Assembly: GCF_964204645.1 (NCBI RefSeq)
Contig: NC_134027.1
Span: 4,452,485 to 4,516,484 of the forward strand
Direction of reading: 5' to 3'
Length of the DNA: 64,000 nt
Source: Tubulanus polymorphus
Lineage: Eukaryota; Nemertea; Palaeonemertea; Tubulaniformes; Tubulanidae
This document shows, one piece after another, positions 1-12,960 of this stretch (positions are counted from its first letter, which is position 1; each line of letters begins with the position of its first letter). Below the pieces are notes generated by a model that was not told where the DNA came from, did no database searches, and saw only the letters and a list, made by a program, of their open reading frames with translations. The translations under genes were made by a program, and so were the position numbers.

Positions 1-3000
1 TTTAAAGACTGTAGATTACTTTATCGTATTCTCATGATATAATACAAAATTTACTATGAGTGGTTTTTACTGTTATTGTGTATCTATTCGTGGTATGATT
101 TATAACTATGAATACCAGAACTTGTTTTGCGACGTTTGATTCGCAAAGTAGCCCACAACCCGGACAGGTGACACGTTCGCGCACAATAGGTTATCAAAAA
201 ATGATAATCGTGCGTAAAAGTGCGGCTAACCGACGACTGCACCGAGAAAACCACAACAAACATAGAAAATATTCCCGGAATCGTTGATCATTTAGACAGA
301 ATATATCTGAACGAACCAGGATTTCCAACAGGTTCTCTTTTAATGCAGTTCACAAACTAGATCAATTCTGTCATTTATCAATGATAATCAAATTACGTGT
401 CTAGGCAGACAATATTATGATCTATCACGAGCATAATACACAGCGTTGAAATATAGATCGTTTTTATCGTCATTATTTCACGGCGAGTGTTTTATCGTAA
501 GTAGTCCTCTAGTGCGAGGGACACACTTGAATAATTTATACTCGTCGTGTGAGATCCTTGACCAATTTTTTTTCTTTTGTCCGTTCGATGACCAGCGCGC
601 AAAGAATGACCAACGATTTTAGACGCATCCAAAAAAGACATTCTCATTAACATATGAACATTAGTGAACAATAATGTCTCGTAAAAAATGTCATAGGATT
701 TTGACATACGAGAAATATTTGAGTACTTGTTTGAAGAAAAACCCTGGAAACTCGGGAGGCACGTGGTATACTTCAAAGAAAGGTTGACCTGTGGCATTGG
801 TCATCGGTACAGGGTGAGTTATCGATGTGCCCGAGCCAGACAATAGCGATTGAGCTGGTAATGATGCGTCCTATTCTATCATTGCATCATGAATGAATCT
901 GACGACTTGAGATGGAATTAATATTCGCTACAGGTATCGACTAGACAAACGCATCTCATTTAGCAAGTCAATACTGTAACACTATCACCTGACCATCTGT
1001 CTCTCATTTCACAGACGATTTTCATTTCAAAAAACCAATCTATTTTTGAGATGATATCATGATGCTATCATTCCATATTGAATCATTGCTTTCCTTTTAT
1101 TAAATCATACGAGCAATGGCACCTAAGATAAACACATAACATTTATTTCATTTTTGATACTACAATGCGAGAACGCAAAGCGAGCTCATCAATGACCGTT
1201 TTATTGCAAATATTTGTGTGGTTAATGGGAAACATTCTTCTCCGAAAAACAATTCAGAAAACAGGAATGTTTTTCTTATCAGTGAAACATTCCCTAACAG
1301 AATGAGCGATGTGTCTACGGCTCATGTTCTAGAGATCAAATCTCCGAATTATTCCTAGAAAACATTTCATGAAAAAACTACACATTATTCTATTTATATT
1401 ATACTTATTAACGATACAAGCCGTGATTTCAGTGACTCTCAAAAATGTATAAATAGCATTTAATCGTGATGAAACTATTTCGACAACAGAAATTATCAAG
1501 AGTTGTTATCATCCAGAGCAAGAGACGAGACTTACAAAAATGCACAGAATCCACCCACAACAAGTATTATCATTGACACTAGTTAGTAGTACTCATTACA
1601 AACATCTGAGCTATTTATTTGGAGCTGATTATACTCCTCGACTCGGCGAACCAGGAATCTGAGAAAACCCTATCAAACATCGACAAAATAATACGCAAAT
1701 GTCTGGTCTAAAACTGGGGTTAGTTTGACCTTGGAGTAATCATCTAGTCACGATAATCTCTCCAAGGTTATTTTTTTCATTTTGTCTCTAATGTTGTCTC
1801 ACTTAACAGACACGGACTGTAATAATTCTTTACTCTCTAAAGCTCTGGTTTATTCTGTAACATAAATGTTGTAATAAGTACAGATGATAAAAACTAACAT
1901 TAACGTCCATGCAGCTGCGCAGTATAGCACTGGTGTGTATAATCAAGTATAAATTAGTCCTATGAGTTTGGATATGAATATAATCATGATCGTTTTTTAA
2001 TAATCTATACGTAATGTTGGGTGAATGCACCTCGTGTGCAATGTTGACACAGGTGAGCGTCGTTGATAGTAGAACACTAGTTCAACTGACGGTATAGATG
2101 TTGAAAAGTCATCCAGAGGTACTTCCGTCGCACTAGCGATGAAGTCTCTCATTGCTATCGCACATAGCTATCAAACAGGTGTGGAATACGAGTTATCCCA
2201 ACTGCTCATCCTGTATAGCACTGAGCCTATCGAAAGTGGAACGAATTTCAATTTTAATCCGCTGGGATCTACCAGGTAATAATAAACCCAGGTGCATCTT
2301 TTCAGTTTCTCCCAAAATTGATGATCACCGCCTGAGATGTTGTTTGAAATGTGTTCGTGTGAATATCTTAACCAAACGGCTTTTGTCAAATTTGTCAAAT
2401 GATAATCATTAAAACGTATTAGGTTCATTGAAGCGATAACGCATTAGCCCGTAGCATCTTCATAAAACCGTATAATATCTCGGATCTTTATCAGGGCCTG
2501 GGCGCACCTTTTCATCCGGTAATTAAATATGCAAATTGATACATATACGACGTGATTTAAGAAGTTCGTGGCCTTTATTATCCGTGAGTAAATCAAGAGA
2601 ATGGGCTTGATTTTGACGTGACTGTTCGGGTCTTCCTTTTTACCGATGAATACACGCTTTTCAAAGTTAGAATCACACTCGAAAACCTGCTCGGCTTCAA
2701 AGGCAATTAGATTCCAAAACCTGAGACATATGGAGTTTTTTTGGATTATGCATTGTGATCGGGAATCGACGTTTAGCCCAAGGTCGCCGGGCGTACAATG
2801 ATTGCATTAAAAAGGGCGGATAGCATCATGGCATGGAATGAAACGGTTTGTACAGAACGTGTTGCTCGCTTGATATCGGAACAATGGGCACACGGTTGAT
2901 CAGATTGATCCATCGTTTTCGAATGCAATTAATTCAGTTTTCGCCACCACACTCAGGTGTCACCAATGTCAATAATTCATCGCTAGTTCAGTTCTGTTTA

Positions 3001-6000
3001 ACAGAATTTCTACTGCAGATGGGCAGTAATTTCTATCGTGTACGAGATGTTTTCGTTTCGTTGCCATGGGTCGAATTTCCATCTGTTGAAAATTAGATTT
3101 TTTGTTACAATCATTGATTGCATTCAAACGAAACGACATAAAACACGAACTGGACAATCCCACTATGAACTTCAAAAAGTACATTAGTCAATGTTCGAAA
3201 TAATTGTGCACTTAATTTCAACTCTATAACATTTGCCAAATGTTGTCACGTCTGTGTTAATACCGTGATAAAGGTTTACAATGATTTTTATCAAAAATAC
3301 ATAAAGATATTCAGCTGCTTCATTGAATAATTGATGAATAATTAATTACCATAAATGGAAAAAATTTCACGATAGTATTTTCAAAATCAATTTATTTGTT
3401 TTTCGAATTGACTTATGAAATATATTCATATAAAATAACCAGGTTTTCACATAAGTTCTCGTCACATTCCTCAATGAAAAACAGTAATCTAAAATACGGT
3501 AGCATTAAAGCTACTGCTAAGTCAAAGCACGAAGATACATGAATAATTATTCAGATGAAAAGAAGGTTTTCGAACGCACCACACCAATTTGGACGCTAAC
3601 CCACAGCCTAACAAACGTGATTCCCATTTCAATATTTGCAAAAAAAACACTATTATATGTAGTGACATACAACATTATCCAAAGGTTCTTTTCGATAAGA
3701 AAATAGAAAAAACGATGTTTATTCAGTTGAATATTTCAAGTGGAAGAACATTCGCGTCAACGTCCAAGAGCTAATTTACATCAAATCGTCAATTCAAGGT
3801 CACAAATGGGACAGTAAGTTTAACAGTCAGGAAGCTAATGCAGACACTTGTCGAATAACGGAAAATTGCATCGGGACACGAAACAAGTGGTCTCGAAAAA
3901 ATGGATTTACAACACCTGCACGCGCTTAGTATATGTAATAAAATTATCGAAGATCAACAGAGATCCACTTAAACATCTGAACATGAGATTCAACGACATT
4001 GTCAAATGCAGTCGGAATACTTTCATTGTATTTTCAACAAGTCAAACAAAACAGTTAGCGTTAGTTTGCAGCTGCCCATTCAACATCAGCAATATTAAAA
4101 AAAAAACAACATTCAAATACTCTCCCATTGATTATGTAAAAACATTATCGCAATACTCATGTCCATTCTAGTGACGTTTTCATGCCGTTGTTTTAATGAT
4201 GTGCTTTGCAAAAAGTAACCAATTTGTTGTACCAATAATGAGGGTGGGTATCGGGTATATATACACATAATTTCTTTGTTCTCGTATATGATGGAATAAC
4301 GATATCACTGACGCCCAGTCTCATTAATGTCACGATGTTAGAAAATACTATTCGATTAATCGATGCCAAAAATGAAGTAACAGCACATCGAACTGTTCAT
4401 ATCGAGCAAACGGAATACCGAGGTCATGTTGGAATCTTCGAAAAAGCCGATTGTTAGAAGACTGTATTTACTATCATCAGTTGGATTTGAGCAGATTGCT
4501 GGACAATTTGATGATGCCTATCAATTTATAAAGCCCATAGCAACTGTCTCCTGGTCAGCTTCCATCCGTCGAATTTACGATATTACTATCAAAACTGTGA
4601 TTAGACGAAAGTCACTGACTATTCAGTATAAAGCCGCTCGCGGCTGGCCATTTAGATGATAATAATACTGACCACTGGTCAAGTCATCTTTACGGTTTAC
4701 CTTAGAGGGGCATCGATCAAACACGCTACAATAACCGACCGCTGGGCAAAAGATATGCAGGTCATTAAAGACGCCACTTCAAGAAGAATAGCACCTTATG
4801 CTCCGGCCTGTCTTGCAGAGTGGACACTGGTCAAGAACAAAGAACACGGTGTCCGATTGACCATCGCAGCATCTGTACAAACTTGTCGATCTGATAAAAC
4901 CTAATGAGATCGAGGGGCATAGAGAATCGCTGGGGCTAGTAGTCATTATTTCACGCTGCACGTTTTTCAACGTTATTTCAATTACTATCTTTATGTTTCC
5001 AATTAAACCAATCGTGAATACGACGCCCACGGAGTCGACGAATAATGCTTCAACATTTACAAATGATTGACACTAGATTTTCAGATATATGACGTTATTT
5101 TCGTATAGAATATTATGACAGAAGTTTATATGCCTGGTGAATCGCAAAATGATGCCTCATCAACAAAATATGATCAGTTCAGAGTACCAGACAGTTAGTC
5201 AAGTCGGTATCAAATCTTCAAACTGCTGCATCATTTTCATGATGACATAACAGAATTCTGGACAATCATTCATCATGATTCTGGCGGATGGGCGAAATTT
5301 CATCGTTCATTAATCACTGCGCACTTAAAAACACGTCAAGACGGTGTTGAGACATGACAAATGACCTGCGATTCGAGAGATCACCCGTGCATTCGCGAGC
5401 AGTCGAAACTTCGGACACCCACTGGGCGAAATTAAACTGGAAATCCATTTCGCCCTTTCAGATGTCAATGGCAGATCAACCTGTTTCGTATGCTTTCGAA
5501 CACAGGTCCAGGAAATGAGCTTATGTTCCCCGTAAAAAATGCGCAATCCAATCCGTGACAACACAAAGCGATTCTGTATCTGCGACTCACACGTATTAAA
5601 TTTCAAAAGCGGGGCATTAAAAACCTATTGTCACATGGATAATACGAATCGTAATCAACTAATTATTGAATTATGATTTCAAGCGTTTTGACAATGTGAA
5701 AAGTTTAATGTTGATCATTATTTTACAACGATTGTGACTGTGATTTTTAGAAAAGAACTGTATTTTTTAATTTGACGACGGAAAAAGGCTACGCACATTC
5801 TAACAAGGTTTAAACTTAATCAAAATTCAACTCTCTAAACTTAAAGCGATAATGGCTTTGGTGGCTGGCAATTTATTTATCTAACTCTACCAGAGACACG
5901 TGTTCGAACTTTCAAACATGAAGTGGCCAATAGGGAACATTTGACTCTTAATTATTTCGATTCTAAATTTTGAACTCGATCCATCAAACTCAACGCACTG

Positions 6001-9000
6001 GGCAATGATGCAATGAAGCATTCGCGCAGAAAGCTCGCGCAACATTTCAGATGAAGAAGTCATCAAGAAGACTTATTCCCTCGACAGAGTCGAGCATGTC
6101 ACGAAAGCAGAATGTCCGTCACAGTCAAATAGGCCTAAACAGAAATCATCCCAAGGTAAAGAAATATGATTTCTACGACATCATTAAAATTTCATTTTCC
6201 ATCTGTTTGAGATATTTTCGCACCATTTTTCAATATACATCCGAAAATGAGATACGGTTGTATCTCGCAGTAAAACTGATAGTAAAGCTAACGCAGAATT
6301 TCTCTGAAAGACCGTAGTTAGGTCAATGGTAAAAGTTCATTAGCAGAGAAAATGAGGACCTTTCGTCTACCATGAGAACACCGTTTCAGTAGAGTAATAC
6401 GTGGTGATTCCAGCGAGAGCGATAAGTCAAGTTTCCGTCTGACAGACTGAACACAGGTTTAATTGAAGCCGATTATTAAGGTCGATGATGTCAATGCCAT
6501 ATAAGCCTGATCGATCAAACAAAACGACAGTGCCCTGATATTCCTGATGAAAAGGAAAATGTTAAATGTGTTTTCGATATCTATCGAGAGATTTATTGAA
6601 ATGCTAAAAGGTTACAAAATAGCGTATAACGTATATACAGAATACCAACCTTTACGAGGTATTTCCTGGGTGTGGTTTGCGGAAAGCCTGGGGCAGTGCA
6701 TTAGATCAATATATCTGGTTCGATCAATTATTTTCAATAACAAAACGAAGAGATATACGTACGACAGTCTTTGAACTTCGGTCGTAAAAAATTCTACCCT
6801 TCGAGATTATTCCCGGCTCATTGACAGAACAGAACGGGCGTGAAATTGATAAACAAGATAAATGAGATACCAAAGAAAAGAAGATGTAACAATAATGTCT
6901 GATACATTAGAATACCAGACGATTTGTATTTAAGTTAAACGAATGTGAACGGTAGATTATACACATCGATGCATCAAATCAAAGCGGATTCTATTATTTA
7001 TGAACGTATATTTCTAAATAAGTCGGCTGCACCTATCAGTCCGATTAAAATTAATCAGACACAGAGTAAGTATCGAATTACTCAGAAGTTTTTCTAGTAT
7101 GCCGGGATATCGATGTTAATATTTTATCAAGTCAGTAGCTATACTGACTGCGATATAACCACGGTACGTCTGACTGGTGCCAAAGATCAGACAAACTTTC
7201 TCGCTTCGGGCTACCGATAAAATATAAATGCGGTAACGACTAATCATAACACATAGTGGATATTTGATAAAATAACTCAGTTTGGGTTTCTGTCTTACCA
7301 ATATCATATTAATATTATCACGTTAAAAATGTAAGTTAATAAGAAAATTACAGGAAAAATGGCCTATAATTTTCAAACCGGCTATAAAAGAATTCATCCA
7401 TTCGAAAATTACTAGCAATTAGCACTGAAATTAGCGCAGTTTCTTATACAGTAACACGTAAACGGATGTCATAAAATCATAAGGCTCTCGATATAAATAT
7501 GCTCGTTAATCGCCGTATAAAATTCACAGACCTGTAAAATCGTTTTTAATGTTTTCTATGGATGTAGCAGAATCAATGTAAAAGGAAGTCAAATAGACTA
7601 TCAAAACACGTGTATACTCAACAGAACATTTCCAACACGAATCTATCCATGTAATAGTACATGAATTCAGGATGTGCTTTTCATCAAACCTTTCCTGCCT
7701 TTCAGGAATACTGGTGTAAATCGGAAAATCAACGCAAATACCAATGAAGAGGAATCGTTCCCTATATTGAATTTGATCATTTTCAATTAAGGAAACCAAT
7801 GAAGAAAAATGAGTTGAAGTTCAGTGATTTGTATAATGAAATTGTACCATTTCGTGTTAACGCTGAATTAAGATACTCAAACTAACATGACTCAGTGAAG
7901 TTCGCGATACATTTCACAATCTCTTGTATGCAGGACGTTTCTTCTTGTTTTAAGCATCAGAAATAATCACCTGAATGTCGAGTTTAATTGCCCAACGAAG
8001 CAATTTCCATTAACGTAAAATACACGAGCACAACGCGTACAGAGTGTCGATTAACTTCCAAATCAGCGGATGTGACTTCAAGTGACAAATGACGGAGTTC
8101 TCAGATAAACGTGATCGCTGCGAGTCGTGAAAAAGTTCGAAGTGTTTTCTTTGCTCTTTCGAGTTCGAAGTTAAACGATGATTTTAGTAGGATTTCCAAA
8201 CACTTCCATTCGATAATTATCGTTTGATCATTTCTCGATTGGGTTTCACGGATCATTTCTTGGTTAAGTGAAATAGTATATAACCAATAGTATCTCTTGC
8301 GGTACAAGTAAAGTAACTTTAGAAATCGAGGAATTGAATTGTAACCTTGGTCAAGTGAATGGCGCTATTGGCTGAATTCGTTTCGCAGTTTCGTAATTCT
8401 GGTCAAGCAATCAATTAAGGAATTTTCAATTTCAGTAATTGACATCGGAACAGTAACAACGATCGTTTCTTTCAGTTCGGGTAGACACGATTATATTCCA
8501 GTCAACTGTGATCTACACGGCGAAGAAACATGAGTAGATTCCCGTGTACATATGTCAGTCATGTATTGAACCTGACTATCTTTGGGCTATTCATCTTCAT
8601 TAAACGCTCTTCCTCTTTTGCAACGTCGACGAATTGCAGAAAATACTCACATCGGCACCAATCCAATTTGTAAATCTCGCGTAGAATAGCAAGATTCTCT
8701 GGGATAAACACGCAATCTAGAAAACCTAACACTGTCCATTGTCCCTTGACGACAGCTATATTTTACATAATGGCGACGGTGGTTTACCCATAAAGTTTAA
8801 TCGTGAAAATGGATGAGAATTTTTCAAAAACTGCGGTAAGATTGAGTAGAATACAATTCGACCTATTGAGAGTTTAGACATAGCGAGAGCAGTAGAAAAT
8901 GCCGAGTGAATATGCGTGGTTTAAAAGTATATCTTCGGTGTATCGGATATAGCGGGTATATTTTGGGGTCATTTTTCCATATCTTAAGAAAACTAAAAAC

Positions 9001-10388
9001 GTTATTAACTTTCGGAAATTGCTTCGTTTTAATCATCGGCGGATAATAAAACGGATTCTTAAAGAAATTCAATCTTTTTTAATGCGACGTTATTGTAAAC
9101 AGAGGATAGAATATCAAACGCAATACAGAATGTCGCAACTTTTCTGATTAAAATTACTAATGAGATTTACTTTAAGGCTAAAATAATCTTCAACCACCCC
9201 TAGAGTAACCTTTCATCACCTCTGGATTAATCTGATTACATCAACGAAGCGCAATATTGTTCAAACTTCCGACAAAACTAACGCATCGACATCACTTGTT
9301 TGACTATTAACGAACTCCGTATAATAGGATAATTAAAGGTCGCGCGCGCGCGGGCCTTTTCAGCGATTTTAATCCTAGTTGGGCAAGGTCAAGGGATATT
9401 ACGCGTATGATATTTCATTTTAAGCAGTGTCGGTGATTTTTCTTTTTCCGTCACAAGATCCGCTGTCTAGAGCAGCGATAAGACGTGATGCAATGACTAA
9501 TTACAGAGATTGTATCCGGATACTGTCTAGTTACTGAGCACCGATTCAGGTGACAACGTCAATGTCAGATATAACTGTCCCGGTCCTATTGTCAATTGGC
9601 AATAAGCCGCCTGACTCTTTATACGACGATTCCCGGACGTTTCAAATTCGACAGAAAAGGTTTTAAATTCAAATTAGGCTACTTTGCAATTAGATAATAT
9701 CTTACAACACGGCGTGTGTCTACCTTTTCACTAGCTGTCAACTGAATAAGGCATCTTTGACAACCTTTTTATTCGCGAGCGATTAAGAATTTCTTCTTCG
9801 AGATTTCCTGAACTTTTTTCATTTGAAAGAAAGATTTATGTAATTCGCTGGAGATCCTTCCTCTTCAGAATGATAGCATCTCCGAAGTCACGAATGATTT
9901 ACACGCGTAAATAGTTCATCCTTTCCGAACAACATCAAATTCCATTCAAATGACTTCGTTACAAAGTGCCGCGGAAAGATAGCAAGTGGATGACGCGAAC
10001 TGTGAAATATTATGTCATAGAAAATGCCGGTCACGACTTGCAACTGACAAATTTGATGATTCCATCTATTGAACATTTCAATTACTGTCCGAATGTTGAT
10101 GGAGACGATATCTTCATCATTAGTTTTGCTCTATCGCTCCGTGGAACAGTAATAAAATGACAGATGTTGTGATTTCGAACTGTTTTCGTCGTCTGAACTG
10201 AGCGTAATGCGTTTTTTATTGTAATAACAGTCGAATTACTGCATATCTACGTCTAATTTTCGGGAAATAAAAACCATATTTTGTGCTCTTCGATTTCCCG
10301 CTTTCTTTGAACATATTCGGTGTCATTCAATTCCATCGGTATAGAATGAGTATCACGTAACCTGAGAATGATATAGTCTCTAGCTTAC
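1..10388. other. Region without a recognisable gene
   Basis: I see no exon of a known family here on either strand. Open frames are short and have no family resemblance. The stretch lies 3' of CBFB exon 3 on the minus strand, so part or all may be a very long CBFB intron. I looked for the expected final CBFB segment (the conserved NGVC-W-GWIDL-like core) and did not find it. One 67-codon minus-strand open frame at 8562-8762 contains a good splice donor but is unrecognised. A (CG)6 tract lies at 9341-9352. Confidence 0.5.
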
Positions 10389-12646
10389 CTTTCCGGATTC
10401 TCTGTCGAAGTCGACATTCTCTCTGGGAACTATTGGTGAACTATCCGTCCCCCAAACATTACTATCGTAGAAATATAACTGGAGATTTGTACCCGTATTC
10501 GTGAAAGCCTAAAAAAAATATGTGTAAAACAGATTAACAATATCGTCGTATTGTAGGTAGAAATACGTCTTCGAAAAAAACAACATTTCCTCCTTCACCC
10601 ATATGCCCCTTTAAATCATGTTCGCTGTATAACGACTAGGCTCATATGTGCCAAATTGCTAAACTAATACGTTCGGAACGATAGGAATAATGAATCCGTG
10701 CAATCCTATCAGAAAACGAATTTCCTTGTTACTGGTAATAAAGTCGCGACATTACAGGCATTAACCGGCGATAACGTTAATTCTATTTATCAAATGTGAA
10801 ACACGGATGTGTGTGCGAGGCAGTCATCGCCTGGCTTTTACGACGACGCAGCCCGAACGGATTTCGTTGCAAATGAGATAATTAGAAAATTTGACATAAA
10901 ACAATCAGCTCTCGACGTGTCTTTAATTCAAACGCTCGAAAAGTCAATTACTCAACGATTAAGAATTCATGTTTCAATCCATAAGACGTCAACGAATCTC
11001 AAATTTATTGTGGGTTGAAGAGTGAACATGATTCTTTTATGCTAAAACTTCGTTACCTTTTTGTATAAAGACTCCCCTTACTTCATCCAAAAACGTTGGC
11101 ATTTATTATCCGTATATTTTGTCAATAAAATGGTAAATAGTCCATTAAAAACTGGTAAGTGCTTAAACATTCTTATCTGTTTAATGTGTGTGAATTCTAC
11201 CCATTTAACTTTTTATTTATTATACAAACTAATAGCTTATTGATAGATGAATTCAATGATATGTCAACGTGTTACATACGTATATTTAGAAATTATAGAT
11301 TTTAGTTATTTTACTCATTTCGCCCGGAGATATTCTACATACGAGTACAATGTGTATAGATACCAGGCGTATTCGATCTGACTTGGATACGGATATTGTG
11401 GTTTTCTTTTATTCCAACAGACTGTATAATCTTTAGAAGCGCGTTGCTACTCTCGGTGACCGGTCAAATGGTCAAGCGGTCGCGTGTCCATTGACCAATG
11501 CGACAGGCCTGTCATGTACGCGTGCGAGCGAAAACTCTAATCTATATTACAAGAAATGAAAATAATCCTTTTTTCTTATTTTCGATCGTGAAACACGCGT
11601 GTCCACCGTAGATCAAACATAAATATTTAGATAAACGCCCAAGAATGGTCTAACGGTGAAATGAAGTACAACTTCCCCCGGACACAGACAATTATTTCTA
11701 GCCCTGATTCTGACAATGCACCGATGTCCCATTGCACGAACTAAAGAAACAACTGAATTTCTGGATCACCTACGTCTCATCGCGCACGCTTATTTGAATA
11801 GTTATGCGGGAAATCTTTAAGAACTTGGCGGAAAATGGGATTGTAACGCCTATTTCGGGACAACCTGTTATCGGAAATCCACCTGCGATCACAGAAATCC
11901 TATACGTCCTCTTTTCTACGTGTAGGGTTGTTTCTATAAGTCGGCCCACTTAAAATGAGTGAATGAATGAAAGTCCATTCGTTAACTAAGGACGCGATTT
12001 TTTCGCTTGATAAATAATTCAGAGTTTCGTGGAACACACATGGTATCCATATAGCATGTTTCTATAGTTGAAATGAGTCATCAACTAGTGTAATTCATCC
12101 TACACACATTCCATTAGATTACACCTCTGAGCTACTTTCAAGACAACATAAAAATCCGAAAATCTCAAATTCCCCACTGTCTTAACCATTCCTAATGTTA
12201 AACACAACAGTTACGTAATCTGTTTACTTACCACGTCGGCGTGACCTTCTCTACATTCCGTTTGTAATCGTAACTGTCTTTCTTCGAGTGGTCGATCCCG
12301 ATATCCTGTGTATTTGATCTGAAACAGATAAAATCTAATCCATTTTAACTTTGAAAAGTAAACAGAAAAGGTAGACGCGCACCAGAACTGAACGTTTCAA
12401 CGCACATTTGTTGGAATGTTTTCAAAAAAGAAATGTAGGACATAGTAATAAAACTTCCGGGTCGAAATGAATGAAATCGCATACCTCCGATTCTCGACTT
12501 AATTTTCGGAAAAATTCGTCGTTTTCAAACTTAGTCCGCTGATCAGGTACTACTCTGGGCATTATTAATGGAAATCCGCGCGGCACTTTCCCGAGGATAG
12601 TTGTTCCTATGTCTGGTAGCATGCTTACTACAGATGATCCATTCAT
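10389..12646 (-). CDS. CBFB: Core-binding factor subunit beta, N-terminal exons (partial)
   Basis: CBF-beta is the non-DNA-binding partner of RUNX transcription factors; it stabilises the Runt domain on DNA. Three phase-0 exons are clear: 12485-12646, 12232-12318 and 10389-10508, together 123 codons. Exon 1 carries the family signature MPRVVPDQR and KFEN-EFFRKLSRESE; exon 2 reads YTGYRDRP-EERQ; exon 3 reads TNTGTNLQLYF and ends in DFDRESGK. All donors and acceptors are GT/AG. I start at the first Met (12646), which gives 28 residues before MPRVV; the vertebrate-type start would be 12562. The Drosophila homologues also have an N-terminal extension, as far as I recall. The C-terminal exons were not found in 1-10,388, so they are beyond the left edge or too diverged to spot. 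Identity is very likely; the 3' end is unknown. Confidence 0.9.
10509..12231 (-). other. CBFB intron 2
   Basis: This is the 1.7-kb interval between CBFB exons 2 and 3, bounded by GTAAGT (minus, ending at 12231) and a TTTTTTTTAG acceptor. I see no gene or clear repeat in it. Short plus-strand open frames at 10809-11018 and 11061-11243 have no family resemblance. Confidence 0.7.
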
Positions 12647-12960
12647 TTGCGCGGTATACTACACGAGTAAACTTTACCGAGAAACTCTTCGTCAAGCGCT
12701 CATTGGCTGCCGAATCAACCAGTCGGAAGTATTCCCGCTAATAGATTCCGGAATCTTCCATATAAGGAAACTGCCGGGCTGGTTTTTTCGAGGAGAACCC
12801 GTGCGATTGGACGAACCGTGGACAATTAGCCCGCGAAACGTAACCCTTATATGGAAAATGGAATAAATTACGGACGATAATTCCACCCTTGTGCCATATT
12901 AGGTCAGCTTTAACAGGTGCACGCCTCGACATTTATTTGCACCCTCGAGTTTTGACACCA
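12647..12960 (-). promoter_or_regulatory. Probable CBFB 5' region with CCAAT boxes
   Basis: Immediately upstream of the CBFB start on the minus strand there are two inverted CCAAT boxes (ATTGG on the plus strand near 12701 and 12804). No TATA box is seen close to the start. The stretch is richer in CG than the surrounding DNA. The transcription start is not determined; the call rests on position and the CCAAT elements. Confidence 0.35.

Noticed and set aside
4426-5030. Cluster of overlapping 77-83 codon ORFs on both strands
   Set aside because: There is no family resemblance, no consistent splice sites, and the opposite-strand frames overlap; chance is enough.
12609-12866. 85-codon plus-strand ORF
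   Set aside because: It is antisense to CBFB exon 1 and its upstream region; the minus-strand frame has the clear family match.
12692-12932. Minus-strand frames just upstream of CBFB
   Set aside because: They overlap each other in different frames, have no family resemblance and lie in the likely promoter/5' UTR.
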